Shown piece after piece: positions 35,262 through 44,409 of a stretch of 53,004 bases of DNA. The position numbers were made by a program, and so were the translations under genes. Origin of the DNA: Nitrospira sp. (GTDB lineage: Bacteria > Nitrospirota > Nitrospiria > Nitrospirales > Nitrospiraceae); NCBI GenBank assembly GCA_030444405.1, contig JARFPM010000008.1:1-53004 (forward strand), read 5' to 3'. Within the stretch, counting starts at the first letter, position 1. Each line of letters begins with the position of its first letter. Below the pieces are notes generated by a model, which had not been told where the DNA came from, did not search any database, and saw only the letters and a list, made by a program, of their open reading frames with translations.

Positions 35262-36848
35262 ATGACGACTCTGCTGCGAGTACTGCATCTAGAGACTAAC
35301 CCACAAGTTGCTGGTCGTATCGAGGCCCTGTTGACCGAGGGAGGCATGTCTTGTGCGATACGACGGGTAGAAACTCGCCACGCTTTTACTTCAGTTCTGA
35401 AGGAAGGCCAGGTGGACCTCATCTTGGCTGAATTCTCCGTTCCTGAGTTTGATGGGGGGGGCGCTTTGGAGTTGGCCCAAGAGTTGGTTCCTGACGTACC
35501 GTTTATCTTTGTTGCGTCCGCACTTACTGAGACACTGTGCATCGAGCAAATGCAGCGCGGTGCGACGGATTGCATTCCCAAAGGAGGATTAGGTCGACTT
35601 GTCCCGTCGGTGCGCCGAGTGCTGCGTGAGCTTCAAGCACGGGTCGCGCGGAAGCAGGCGGAGGAGGCGCTTCTGCAAACCGAACAGCAACTTCGGCAGC
35701 TACAAAAACTTGAAGCCGTCGGCCGTCTAGCGGGAGGACTGGCGCACGACTTCAATAACTTGCTGACTGTCATCATGGGCCACAGTCAGGTTCTGCTCGG
35801 TGAAATGAGCCAGGATCATCCGCTGAGAAGCAGGGTGAAAGAAATGCAGAAGGCGGGGGATCGCGCGAGGGTCCTCATTCGCCAGTTGCTCACGTTCAGC
35901 AGGAAACAGCCTTCCGGAGCGAAAGTGTTGAGCCTGAATGCCACTCTCAGTAATGTTGAGACCATGCTTCGAAGGTTGATCGGAGCGGATATTCAACTGA
36001 CGTTGAGACTGAGCGTGGACGACCTCCGAATCAAAGCTGATCCTGCCTTTGTCGAGCAGATTGTGATGAATCTGGTCGTGAACGCCCGGGATGCGATGCC
36101 GACCGGCGGCAAGCTTATGATCGAAACCGCTTCGGCCGATCTCGACCACCAGCCGAGATACCACGCCAATCCGATTCCACCAGGAGAATACGTGAAGCTT
36201 TCGGTATCCGACACCGGCTGCGGAATGTCCCCGGAGGTACAGGAGCATATTTTCAAGCCCTTCTTTACGACCAAGGAGGAGGGAAAAGGCACGGGGCTTG
36301 GGCTTTCGACCGTGTTCGGCATGGTCACCGAGGGCGGTGGTGGATTGGATGTGATCAGCGAGAGTGGACGGGGGACGCGTTTCGATGTTTACTTCCCACG
36401 CGTCGCAAGCGAGATCGAGGCCCTGACAGACGAGAACGTATCCTTGCAATCAGTGGAAGGTCACGAAACCATTCTACTTGTAGAAGATGAGGAGGATGTC
36501 CGCATACTCATCCGGGATGAACTTCGTAAGCTCGGATATCGCATCGTTGAAGCAAGAAACGGTATAGAGGCATGTCTGGTGGCCACTCCGCATATTGGGA
36601 AGCTCAAGCTGTTACTCACGGATATCGTGATGCCGGGGATGAGTGGGACTGAACTGGCGAGGCATCTTCGCGTGATCAAGCCGGAATTGAAGCTTCTCTT
36701 CATTTCAGGATATACGGATGATGTCGGTATCGGAGCCGGTGACCCTGGCAGTGCCTATCTGCAGAAACCCTTTACACCGGAAGCCTTGGCAAGTTCCGTG
36801 CGTGAGCTTTTGAATGTGAAGCCGACAAATCAGATGAGAGTCAGTTAA
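35262..36848 (+). CDS. hybrid histidine kinase with N-terminal pseudo-receiver
   Basis: A ~528-residue protein. The N-terminal receiver fold (~5-120) lacks the usual acidic pair (VLHLETNPQ) and has Glu where the acceptor Asp should be (LILAEFSVPEFDG), so it is probably not phosphorylated. It is followed by a short coiled coil (~130-150), a HisKA domain with His in GGLAHDFNNLLT, an HATPase domain (DTGCGMSP, GTGLGLS) and a normal C-terminal receiver (LLVEDEED, LLLTDIVMPGMSG). There is no PAS domain or membrane span. The ATG at 35262 lies eight bases after the preceding gene; in-frame ATG 35217, nearer a GGGG stretch, is an alternative that would overlap that gene. Confidence 0.88.
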   Translation: MTTLLRVLHLETNPQVAGRIEALLTEGGMSCAIRRVETRHAFTSVLKEGQVDLILAEFSVPEFDGGGALELAQELVPDVPFIFVASALTETLCIEQMQRGATDCIPKGGLGRLVPSVRRVLRELQARVARKQAEEALLQTEQQLRQLQKLEAVGRLAGGLAHDFNNLLTVIMGHSQVLLGEMSQDHPLRSRVKEMQKAGDRARVLIRQLLTFSRKQPSGAKVLSLNATLSNVETMLRRLIGADIQLTLRLSVDDLRIKADPAFVEQIVMNLVVNARDAMPTGGKLMIETASADLDHQPRYHANPIPPGEYVKLSVSDTGCGMSPEVQEHIFKPFFTTKEEGKGTGLGLSTVFGMVTEGGGGLDVISESGRGTRFDVYFPRVASEIEALTDENVSLQSVEGHETILLVEDEEDVRILIRDELRKLGYRIVEARNGIEACLVATPHIGKLKLLLTDIVMPGMSGTELARHLRVIKPELKLLFISGYTDDVGIGAGDPGSAYLQKPFTPEALASSVRELLNVKPTNQMRVS

Positions 36849-36949
36849 CAACCGGAGGCAATTGACCAGTCACGGAGCGTGAAGCGATCTTGAACCATGA
36901 GCTACGTCACCTGCCTGTGCGCTACGACTGGGTATCTGCAGGGACCGTC

Positions 36950-37798
36950 ATGACTGCACACCAGTTGATCGAAGGAGCCAACTATGCCGTGCGCCTCCTC
37001 CTAGTGAGTGTAGTTCTACTACCGGGCCTGTGCCCTGCCCAGGATATCTCGTGGGAGCGCCTTACTGACGGCCTAACGGTTTCGGTGTGGAAGCCAGGTG
37101 ACGCTTGTCTCACCGTGCCGACAATGCTGGTTGTCGATATGGATCCCGAACGTACAAAGTTCTCCGTCCATCATTACGCCCAGGAAGGACTTTCAGAACC
37201 TCCGAGGATGGACGAATGGCAGAGACGAACGGGCCATCATGTGCTGTTCAATGCGGGGTTGTTCCGTGAAAACTTCGCCTATCTCGGTCTTCTCTACAAG
37301 GACGGGCGTCCGTTGGGAAGCCGACGCCACACATCGTGGCAGGGATTGTTTGTTGCCGAACCGTCCGCCTCGGGGTTGAAGAAGGCGCGGGTTCTTGATC
37401 TGGCCGCAGAGAGTTTCGACGAAGAACAGCCGCGCTATCGGGAAGCGGCACAGGCGTTGATGCTTCTGGATCTCACCGGCAAGATCCGTGTCCGGGAGAG
37501 TGGGAAGCATGCCTATCAGACGATTGTCGCTGAAACGGAGACCGGACATATTCTGGTCTTCAAGAGCCTCGGAGCCGTTCGTTTATACGACATCGGTCAG
37601 TGTTTTAAAGATGCGCTTCCTGCTGTGCGTCAGGCGATGGCAATGGACGGTGGGTCCTCCTCAGAGATCCGCATTTTGGAATCGCTGTGGGAAAAAGACT
37701 TGCAGGTACAAGAACATGCTTCATGGAAGAGTCTCTTCGGCGGAGGCACGGGTAGTCATATTCCGTTGCCCACAGTGATCGGGGCCAGCACCAGGTAA
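36950..37798 (+). CDS. secreted phosphodiester glycosidase-like protein (DUF2233/NAGPA)
   Basis: A 282-residue exported protein with a signal peptide (about residues 1-31, hydrophobic core AVRLLLVSVVLLPGL, likely cleavage after CPAQ). The domain matches the phosphodiester alpha-N-acetylglucosaminidase fold: LFNAGLF near residue 100 and AMAMDGGSSSEIRI near residue 230 are the conserved core phrases. The ATG at 36950 has AGGGA upstream; an in-frame TTG at 36890 is possible but unsupported. Bacterial members may act on cell-wall or exopolysaccharide phosphodiesters; the substrate is unknown. Its stop overlaps the lipoprotein start. Confidence 0.82.
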   Translation: MTAHQLIEGANYAVRLLLVSVVLLPGLCPAQDISWERLTDGLTVSVWKPGDACLTVPTMLVVDMDPERTKFSVHHYAQEGLSEPPRMDEWQRRTGHHVLFNAGLFRENFAYLGLLYKDGRPLGSRRHTSWQGLFVAEPSASGLKKARVLDLAAESFDEEQPRYREAAQALMLLDLTGKIRVRESGKHAYQTIVAETETGHILVFKSLGAVRLYDIGQCFKDALPAVRQAMAMDGGSSSEIRILESLWEKDLQVQEHASWKSLFGGGTGSHIPLPTVIGASTR

Positions 37799-38115
37799 TG
37801 ATCAATTCTTGGCTGAAAACAGCCGTGGTAGCGGCGTGCGTAGCTCTTGGAGGTTGTGCCGATGGCGCAAAGATTGTTCAACAGCACGACACGGGTGGGA
37901 TCGTCATCTATCCGTTTAAAGAAGTACAAGGCCCCATGCTCTCCTCCTTCCGCAAAGATGCCCTTGACCTCATGAAAGAGAAATGTGGCGGCAGATCCTA
38001 CAGTATCGTTCGCGAGGGAGAAACCAAAGGGCGCACACGAGTCGTAAGTCCGCTGGATGGGGCGCCAGAAACGGTAGAGGAGCGGCGGTGGGGGATTGAG
38101 TTCGAGTGCAAATGA
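37798..38115 (+). CDS. small lipoprotein, function unknown
   Basis: A 105-residue protein with a lipoprotein signal: a hydrophobic core (AVVAACVAL) and the lipobox LGGC, so Cys20 would be lipidated. The mature part is short and has an IVIYPFKE segment and two cysteines near CGG and the C-terminal FECK. Start and upstream stop share the TAATG junction, so it is translated with the glycosidase-like gene. I do not recognise the family. Confidence 0.72.
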   Translation: MINSWLKTAVVAACVALGGCADGAKIVQQHDTGGIVIYPFKEVQGPMLSSFRKDALDLMKEKCGGRSYSIVREGETKGRTRVVSPLDGAPETVEERRWGIEFECK

Positions 38116-38145
38116 ATGGTGAACGCCCAATCTATGCTGGTGGCA

Positions 38146-38724
38146 CTAGTCCTTCTTCAGCGTGCTCATGAGATCCTGAATAGTTAACAGACTGATAAGC
38201 TGAAGCTTTTCTCTTTCCACACGCACTCTTCCATCCTGTTCTTGGCGGTCCACTATGACCAATGCATGATCCACCCGAAGCCCGGCCTCTCGCGCGACCC
38301 CCATCGCTTTCAGCAACGACCCACCGCTCGTGAGCACGTCGTCCACGATCAGCGCTCGATCGCCGGGACGAATGGTACCCTCGATCAACTTTCCAAGTCC
38401 ATGGTCTTTGGGCTGCTTGCGAACGACGAAAGTCCGCCAGAGACGCTGACGCGAAGCAGCGCAGGCAAAATCGGAAATGGTTACGGCAATCGGGATGGCT
38501 CCGAGTTCGAGGCCGCCCAGACAATCGAATTCAATGTCAGTGAGCGCTTCATAGGCCAGTTGGGCGACCAGACGACGCGCTTCCGGATGTGCCATGAGCG
38601 CGCGACAATCAACATAGAAGGGGCTGATCTCTCCGGATGCGAGCTTGAAGCCCTTCTCGCAATCCCACTTGAAGGACTGAGTATCATGGAACGCTTTCGC
38701 CAGTTCCTCTCGAAGCGTGACCAT
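38146..38724 (-). CDS. pyrE: orotate phosphoribosyltransferase
   Basis: PyrE adds ribose 5-phosphate from PRPP to orotate in pyrimidine synthesis. The 192 residues include FKLASGEISPFYVDCR near residue 25 and the PRPP-binding loop ALIVDDVLTSGGSLL near residue 122. A strong site (GGGAGG) precedes the ATG. It is convergent with the lipoprotein gene (30 bases between stops). No other pyrimidine gene is nearby. Upstream, 38725-38972 holds only a decayed cbiX end. Confidence 0.92.
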   Translation of the reverse strand: MVTLREELAKAFHDTQSFKWDCEKGFKLASGEISPFYVDCRALMAHPEARRLVAQLAYEALTDIEFDCLGGLELGAIPIAVTISDFACAASRQRLWRTFVVRKQPKDHGLGKLIEGTIRPGDRALIVDDVLTSGGSLLKAMGVAREAGLRVDHALVIVDRQEQDGRVRVEREKLQLISLLTIQDLMSTLKKD

Positions 38725-38804
38725 TCTTCCTCCCTCGTGCAGCAGACGATAGTGAGTGGCATTCTACACTGTCCAGCCGACCCATCACACAGTTTTTCAC
38801 AGCT

Positions 38805-38915
38805 TCAGTGAGGTGTGGGCTGAGAGAAGCAATGGATCTGTCGGGCCAAAACATTCGCCACGAGTTGCAGATCGAACGGCGAGGCGTAACGGAGGTCCAC
38901 ACTGGGATGCTGAGG
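38805..38915 (-). pseudogene. remnant of the cbiX 3' end
   Basis: Between pyrE and the CFA-synthase gene the minus strand reads PQHPSVDLRYASPFDL and then LVANVLARQ..FS before a stop at 38805. It matches the last 31 residues of the intact CbiX protein (46070-46579) at 21 positions, and 16 consecutive bases are identical (38887-38902 and 46137-46152). No start or upstream cbiX sequence is present, so it is a fragment. It has the same orientation as the intact gene and, with it, brackets the eight-gene lipid cluster. Confidence 0.75.
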
Positions 38916-38972
38916 CGAAGGGACGCTAGTACGACGCTGCTGCCTATCAGCGGAGAGGCCAGCCTCAGTGCC

Positions 38973-40277
38973 TCAGCATCCGACAGATTGAGGCCGCCAT
39001 TCCGGTTTGCAAAAGAGCATGTGGACGGTGCTGATTGTGCGCTCAAGGAAGCCGCCTTCACAGTAAGAGAGATAGAAGTCCCACAGGCGAAGGAATTCAG
39101 GTTGATACCCCAAGGCCTTGATCTCCGGAAGATTCGTGACAAGGTTCCTCCTCCAGGCCCGCAGCGTAGGAGCGTAGTGCACTCCGAGATCTTCAAAGTG
39201 AATCAGTGCCAGATCGCCGACTTTCGCAGACGCTTGCGTCAGAGCGCTCACGGACGGGATGCAGCTGCCGGGGAAAATGAAGCGTTGAATAAAGTCGACG
39301 GAGTGCTTTGCCCGCTCATAGAATCGTTCATCGATCGTGATGCCCTGAATGAGGGCCAACCCCTGAGGCGTCAACATGCGGCTACAGATCTCGAAAAACG
39401 TCCTGTAATACTGATGCCCGACGGCCTCGATCATTTCGATGGAGACGAGCTTGTCGAATTGCACACCTAGCGTCGGTAAATCCCGATAGTCCGTGAGCAA
39501 CACCGTGACTTGATCACTCAAGCGAGCTTCCTGAACTCGTTGCAGGGCCAGGTCATACTGCCGCCGCGAGATTGTCGTCGTCGTCACACGGCAACCATAG
39601 TGAGACGCGGCATGGATGGCGAATCCACCCCAACCGGAGCCGATCTCGAGGAGATGGTCGCTGGCGACCAACTGCAGCTTTCGACAGATGCGATCGTTCT
39701 TTGCGCGTGAGGCTTCCGCCAGCGTCGCATTCGGTCGCTCAAAGCAAGCGCAAGAGTACATCATCGTCTCGTCAAGCATGAGACGAAAGAACTCGTTGCC
39801 CAGATCGTAATGGGCTGCGATGTTCTTCCTGCTGCCGGCCTTCGTATTGCGATTCAGCCAATGGATCGTCTTGAACAATGGCCTCGTCGCCAGCGCCATG
39901 CCACCTTCCATGCGATCCAGGAGCGTGCGATTCAAGACGAAGATCCTAACCAAGGTCGTCAGATCGTCACAACTCCACAAACCACGGCGGTAGGCGTCAC
40001 CCAGTCCCACCGTTCCACCCAGCGTGATATCCGCATACACGCGAGGGTCGTGAATCCTCACGGTGGCTTTCAGCTGACAGCGAGAGGTGATTTGGCCAAA
40101 CTGGAAGTGCTCGTGTCCTTCCACGATCGTCACTGTGCCTGACTCCATCTTCGACAGGAGAGAGAAAACCTCCCGACGTGCGAGACGGTAAAACCAGGGC
40201 GTGATCGTCGAATGGACTTGTTGCGCGCTCGACCGATCGTTGAGCGCAATGCCGGGCGCAATGGTCTGATTGCTCAT
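38973..40277 (-). CDS. cfa: cyclopropane-fatty-acyl-phospholipid synthase-like methyltransferase (CFA 1)
   Basis: A 434-residue SAM-dependent enzyme that would methylate or cyclopropanate unsaturated acyl chains in membrane phospholipids. The C-terminal catalytic domain (from ~170) has MMYSCACFERPNATLAEA (the conserved Cys region), the SAM loop LLEIGSGWGGFAIHAA and SIEMIEAVGHQYYRTFF. A lipid-binding N-terminal domain includes RVYADITLGGTVGLGDAYRRG. The ATG at 40277 overlaps the DUF1365 stop (ATGA). It is the last gene of an eight-gene run and keeps the canonical cysteine, unlike its partner at 44954. Confidence 0.9.
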   Translation of the reverse strand: MSNQTIAPGIALNDRSSAQQVHSTITPWFYRLARREVFSLLSKMESGTVTIVEGHEHFQFGQITSRCQLKATVRIHDPRVYADITLGGTVGLGDAYRRGLWSCDDLTTLVRIFVLNRTLLDRMEGGMALATRPLFKTIHWLNRNTKAGSRKNIAAHYDLGNEFFRLMLDETMMYSCACFERPNATLAEASRAKNDRICRKLQLVASDHLLEIGSGWGGFAIHAASHYGCRVTTTTISRRQYDLALQRVQEARLSDQVTVLLTDYRDLPTLGVQFDKLVSIEMIEAVGHQYYRTFFEICSRMLTPQGLALIQGITIDERFYERAKHSVDFIQRFIFPGSCIPSVSALTQASAKVGDLALIHFEDLGVHYAPTLRAWRRNLVTNLPEIKALGYQPEFLRLWDFYLSYCEGGFLERTISTVHMLFCKPEWRPQSVGC

Positions 40278-41065
40278 GATGGTGTCTGACTCGTCGCCAC
40301 AGGCGACGGCTCCTTTGGTTTCTTGGGGTGGGCATAGAATGGGACACGCTTGGCCCAGAGTCTCAAGGCCTGCCAATGGATGGCACCGATGACCTTGGCC
40401 GTCATCAAGGGGTACTGGACAAGCACACGTGCGAGGGACGTACTCGATAGCTCCCGACGCTCTAGCCTCATCGTAGCGTCGAAAAAGGGCCTCCCTTCGC
40501 GAAGATTTTCCATATGGATGGCGAGTTGCGATGCCGGTTCGGTGAATCGCCAGTCGTAGGCGACGTCCATGTCGATAAAGGGCGAGATGTGGAACACCTT
40601 GTCGAGTCGGTAACGCTTCCTTCTGCCGCTGGCGCGATTGTCGTTCGTTCCCAGAACGTAACAGTGGCGCTCTCCCCATGGGGTATTCGTGATTTCCGCG
40701 ACGATGGTGTCAACAGAATCACCGGATCGGTCATAGCAAAAATAGAAGCTGACGGGGTTGAAGACATACCCAAAATAGCGGAAGTGAGTCAGGAGGCGGA
40801 TCGGTCCAGCCGGTCGACTGCCTGTTCTCTCCTCCACGAGTTGGCGGATCGATTCATCCAATGGAATGATTGGATCGCCGACATGGTCCACGCGATTGAA
40901 CGAAGCGAGGTTGGTGCGGTCAACTGACCAGAACCAGCGATCCTTAAAGACGGTCGGCAGTTCGTCCAGGTCCACATACATCATGAACAACCGGTAGGTG
41001 AACGCGTGCGGAACCGGACTGAACCGCCGGTGCCGAACGTGTCCCATATAGATCGCGCTCTTCAT
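40274..41065 (-). CDS. DUF1365 protein
   Basis: A 263-residue protein of the DUF1365 family, starting MKSAIYMGHVRHRRFSP and containing HAFTYRLFMMYVDL and YVFNPVSFYFCYDR, hallmark phrases of the family. DUF1365 genes typically lie beside a COG2907 flavoprotein and a CFA-type methyltransferase, exactly as here, and are thought to help modify acyl chains; the biochemical role is not established. Its start at 41065 overlaps the oxidase stop by one base (or GTG 41068, by four). Confidence 0.9.
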   Translation of the reverse strand: MKSAIYMGHVRHRRFSPVPHAFTYRLFMMYVDLDELPTVFKDRWFWSVDRTNLASFNRVDHVGDPIIPLDESIRQLVEERTGSRPAGPIRLLTHFRYFGYVFNPVSFYFCYDRSGDSVDTIVAEITNTPWGERHCYVLGTNDNRASGRRKRYRLDKVFHISPFIDMDVAYDWRFTEPASQLAIHMENLREGRPFFDATMRLERRELSSTSLARVLVQYPLMTAKVIGAIHWQALRLWAKRVPFYAHPKKPKEPSPVATSQTPS

Positions 41066-42324
41066 CACGAGAGATCCTTCCCGAATGGCTTACAAACGGC
41101 CAGAGCACTGTTCACTCCGTCCTCGTGAAACCCAAAACCCCAGTAGGCACCGCAATAGGACGTCCGATTGACGCCGTTGATCTCGCCGTGGCGCTTCTGT
41201 GCGGCAACGGCTTCCGGTGAGTACACCGGATGATGATAGGTGATGCGACGAAGGATCTTGGCTGGATTGATGGCCTGTGAGTGATTGAGCGTGACACAGA
41301 ACTCACAGGGTGCGGTCAGGCTCTGAAGCTTGTTCATGTGGTAGGTCAGAACCGCACGATCCGGCTGGGAGCCAAGCAGGTGGTAATTCCATGCGGCCCA
41401 GGCCAGTTTCCGCTTGGGGAGCAACGACGTGTCGGTGTGCAACACCGCTTCATTCTCTTGATAGTGGATCGCCCCCAATACCTCCTTTTCTGTCGGTGAG
41501 GGGTCGGCCAGCATCGAGAGGGCTTGATCGCTGTGCGTGGCGATGATCACATGGTCGAATCGCAGAGCTCGGTAGTTTTGCCCTTGCATCTTCGCGCGGA
41601 TCTCCACGTAATCCGGGAAACGGCTCATTGACTCGACCGGGGAGTTGAGATGAATCCGGTTGCGGAACAGCGCGACGAGTTTCTCACTATACCGCTGCGA
41701 GCCACCCTTGATGACCCGCCACGTCGGTCGCTCATCGACCGAAAGCATGCCATGGTTCTTGAAAAACTGGACGAGGTGCCGGGCCGGAAACTTCCACATG
41801 CTCTCGTGACCGGCTGACCAAATCGCGGCTCCCATTGGGACAATGTAGTGATCGATGAACTCCCTTGAGTATCGGTGAGTCTCCAGATAGGAGCCGAGTG
41901 ATGGACCTGGCTCCGGCAGAGTCAGCAGTTCAGGCGACTCACGATTGAAGCGCAGGATGTCCTGTATCATGCGGTAGAACGAGGGGCGAAGCAGGTTTCG
42001 CCGCTGGGCGAACAGTGTATTCAGCGACGTCCCATTGTACTCGAGGCCGGTTCGCTCGCACTTCACACCGAAGCTCATGTCGCTCGGTTGCGATTCCACG
42101 CCCAGTTTCTGGAGCAAGGCCATGAAGTTCGGGTAGGTCCAATCGTTAAACACAATGAATCCGGTGTCTATGGCGTAACCTCGGCCTTCCATCGGGACTT
42201 CGACCGTATTGGTATGTCCGCCGATGTAGTCAGCGGCTTCAAACACGGTAACCTCATGATCTCGGTGTAAGAGATACGCGGCGACCATGCCGGAGATGCC
42301 TGTACCGACGATGGCGATTCTCAT
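41065..42324 (-). CDS. COG2907-type FAD-dependent oxidase/desaturase
   Basis: A 419-residue flavoprotein with an N-terminal FAD-binding Rossmann motif (VGTGISGMVAAYL, then EAADYIGGHT) and an amine-oxidase-like fold. Homologues in Rhodobacter sphaeroides are reported to act in forming methyl-branched or furan fatty acids alongside a CFA-type methyltransferase; that role is recalled, not shown here. GAGGG five bases before ATG 42324 sets the start; residues further upstream are unlikely. Immediate coupling to DUF1365 and CFA supports a shared acyl-chain pathway. Confidence 0.88.
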   Translation of the reverse strand: MRIAIVGTGISGMVAAYLLHRDHEVTVFEAADYIGGHTNTVEVPMEGRGYAIDTGFIVFNDWTYPNFMALLQKLGVESQPSDMSFGVKCERTGLEYNGTSLNTLFAQRRNLLRPSFYRMIQDILRFNRESPELLTLPEPGPSLGSYLETHRYSREFIDHYIVPMGAAIWSAGHESMWKFPARHLVQFFKNHGMLSVDERPTWRVIKGGSQRYSEKLVALFRNRIHLNSPVESMSRFPDYVEIRAKMQGQNYRALRFDHVIIATHSDQALSMLADPSPTEKEVLGAIHYQENEAVLHTDTSLLPKRKLAWAAWNYHLLGSQPDRAVLTYHMNKLQSLTAPCEFCVTLNHSQAINPAKILRRITYHHPVYSPEAVAAQKRHGEINGVNRTSYCGAYWGFGFHEDGVNSALAVCKPFGKDLS

Positions 42325-42396
42325 GATGCCCTCACTGACTCCTTCCGCCATTCCCGGGCCGTCCGACCCGGATGGCCCGGCAAGGCGGTATTGTCA

Positions 42397-42927
42397 CTAT
42401 CTCCACCGTTGCGGGACCTTGCGGACTTTGGAAACATCGTAGCCTTCCTGGGCGATGAGTGTGAGAAACCGTTGATAGTCCGAATCGGGAATTTCAGGTG
42501 TTCGCGCCATCAACCACACGTAATCACGCGCGGTTCTTCCGATGACCGTTTGACTGTAGGACTCATCCAGAAAGACGATGCGATAGTCGGCCTGGATGGG
42601 CCAGAAGAACTGCATACCCCAGACAGCGTTCGATTCCCGATCAAGAACGTAGCCGGTAGGATGGTACGTTTTGAGATCGCCGTCGAAGCTGCCCTGGCGG
42701 AAACTGAAAGTCGTGGCCACGGTACCGTCCTGCGCCAGGCGATAGGATTCTACGGCATTGTGGGCGTCCCGCTCGATCCACGTGGGAATATTGGCGATGA
42801 CATACCAGTCACCCATGAACCGCTCCAAGTCCACGGCCGTCGCGGTGTGAATGGGTGGTGGGCTGCTGCAGGCTGCGAGTCCGAGCAGCACAACGGGCAT
42901 GAAGAGTGATGGCATCACAGATGACAT
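42397..42927 (-). CDS. blc: lipocalin lipoprotein (Blc type)
   Basis: A 176-residue outer-envelope lipocalin. The signal peptide ends in the lipobox LAAC. The lipocalin signature FMGDWYVIANIP (GxW motif) lies near residue 38 and the domain closes with PQRWR. Bacterial Blc proteins bind lysophospholipids and fatty acids, which suits a cluster that alters membrane lipids. GAGG five bases before ATG 42927 supports the start, just eight bases after the DUF6134 stop. Confidence 0.9.
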   Translation of the reverse strand: MSSVMPSLFMPVVLLGLAACSSPPPIHTATAVDLERFMGDWYVIANIPTWIERDAHNAVESYRLAQDGTVATTFSFRQGSFDGDLKTYHPTGYVLDRESNAVWGMQFFWPIQADYRIVFLDESYSQTVIGRTARDYVWLMARTPEIPDSDYQRFLTLIAQEGYDVSKVRKVPQRWR

Positions 42928-42934
42928 GCTGTCC

Positions 42935-43606
42935 TCACTGGAGCACATACCGAAGGGTATCGCCCTTCTTTGTGGTGGAGTGAAGGGCGACCCAGCGGCC
43001 GTTTAAGGTGTACCAGAGATCGATCGTGAACTTGTCCGTCACGATGCGGCGATGTGTGGTTCGTGTCGGGACTCCCTGCACGGGGATCGTCTCTTCGCCC
43101 GCCGCAAGAATGGAAGCGGGTTGATGTTCGCCGGTCTGCGAATTCAGCAATCGCTCACCCGTGATCCACTCAGAGTTCCAGTAGGCAAAGGTCTTGATAC
43201 ATCCCTCGCCGATCCAGTTCCCGGCCTGTGTCTGCACCTCCAACTGCCCGTTCCGAAAGATGCCGTTCACGAAGAAGGACTCGCCGTTATCATCAGTCTC
43301 CGCGCGAATCTCGCGCAGGCATGTTCCCTCCCATGTTTCGACGTTGGTATGACGATAGGTATAGACGGTGATATACAGGAACTTGACTGTGAACCGCGCG
43401 GCTACCCGGACCTGGGTCCGCTCGCCTTCCGTAGAGACGTCAAAGCGCTGGCGTCCGATTTCATCCTTGCCGAGGAAGACCTTGAAGTCATAGGTCTGCG
43501 AACTGGCACTCCAAGCCGGTTGTGACGAACTTCCAAGGCATGTCAGGAATCCGAGGAGGGCCACCACGATACGAAACCCGCTGGTTATGGAGCACACTCT
43601 GATCAT
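42935..43606 (-). CDS. exported DUF6134-like protein
   Basis: A 223-residue protein with an N-terminal signal sequence (hydrophobic core IVVALLGFLTCLG, cleavage near AWSA). The mature part starts YDFKVFLGKDEIGRQRFDV, which I link to the DUF6134 family; function unknown. It is a mostly beta protein that would act in the periplasm. The start at 43606 overlaps the DUF1295 stop (ATGA). In related clusters DUF3833 or similar small exported proteins occupy this place. Confidence 0.72.
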   Translation of the reverse strand: MIRVCSITSGFRIVVALLGFLTCLGSSSQPAWSASSQTYDFKVFLGKDEIGRQRFDVSTEGERTQVRVAARFTVKFLYITVYTYRHTNVETWEGTCLREIRAETDDNGESFFVNGIFRNGQLEVQTQAGNWIGEGCIKTFAYWNSEWITGERLLNSQTGEHQPASILAAGEETIPVQGVPTRTTHRRIVTDKFTIDLWYTLNGRWVALHSTTKKGDTLRYVLQ

Positions 43607-44409
43607 GACGTCTGTTTCCTGGAAATGGAGCCACACGTACCCTGTTTCGGTGGACCGGGAATGAAGGCATTGGTCCTGGCGATGTATGCTCGATACGCCG
43701 GTCGCCGCTCGACGATGGTCTGCTCCAACAAGGTTACACCTGAGAATTTCAAAAGCATGTATGTGAGGAGCAGCGGCCCCACGACAGTCCACCAGGCTCC
43801 CGTCGGTATCGCGAAGAAATAGAAGCCCCACCAGATCAGGCACTCGCCGAAGTAGTTGGGATGACGGGTGTAGCGCCAGACTCCGCGGTCCATCACCTTC
43901 CCGTGGTTCTCCGGGTCGGCCTTGAACCTTGACAGCTGCCAATCCCCGATGCCTTCGAAGGTCATGCCGACGGTCCATACCATCACCGCGAGCACATCAA
44001 ATGTTCCCCAATCGACCGGTACGGTGAGAGCCGGCCACAGGGGCATGGAGATGAGCCACGCCAGTCCCGCCTGAAACCAGAAGATGATACCAAGACTCTT
44101 CCATGCGAAATTGGGTTCGTATTTCTGGCGAATGTCTCGATAACGCCGATCCTCGGGCTCACCCCAGTTGCGATGGATGATATGACCTGACAGGCGCACG
44201 GCCCACAGCACAACCAGCGTCAGGATGAGCGTCGTCCGTCTGGTATCGGGCTCCGGACCGGTGGCGTACACCGTCGCGGCAGCGAGGAGCATCAAGGCCC
44301 ACAGGCCGTCCACAATGCTCACATCGCGCTTGAGGACGCTGACCACCCATGTCACAGTCGCCAGACCCAGCGTTGAAACCAGTCCCAAGACATAGAGTGA
44401 TAGACTCAT
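43603..44409 (-). CDS. DUF1295 membrane protein (steroid 5-alpha-reductase-like fold)
   Basis: A 268-residue integral membrane protein with six or seven helices. The C-terminal region carries YTRHPNYFGECLIWWGFY, the signature of DUF1295 and of isoprenylcysteine methyltransferase/5-alpha-reductase relatives. Such proteins use NADPH or SAM near the membrane surface; the substrate here is unknown. The start overlaps the DUF2878 stop (4 bases). It shares the cluster with CFA-type enzymes, so lipid reduction is plausible. Confidence 0.9.
   Translation of the reverse strand: MSLSLYVLGLVSTLGLATVTWVVSVLKRDVSIVDGLWALMLLAAATVYATGPEPDTRRTTLILTLVVLWAVRLSGHIIHRNWGEPEDRRYRDIRQKYEPNFAWKSLGIIFWFQAGLAWLISMPLWPALTVPVDWGTFDVLAVMVWTVGMTFEGIGDWQLSRFKADPENHGKVMDRGVWRYTRHPNYFGECLIWWGFYFFAIPTGAWWTVVGPLLLTYMLLKFSGVTLLEQTIVERRPAYRAYIARTNAFIPGPPKQGTCGSISRKQTS

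Noticed and set aside
38808-39470. Plus-strand frame of 220 codons across the end of CFA 1
   Set aside because: It runs opposite the CFA coding region and the cbiX remnant; the protein resembles nothing and lacks a ribosome site.
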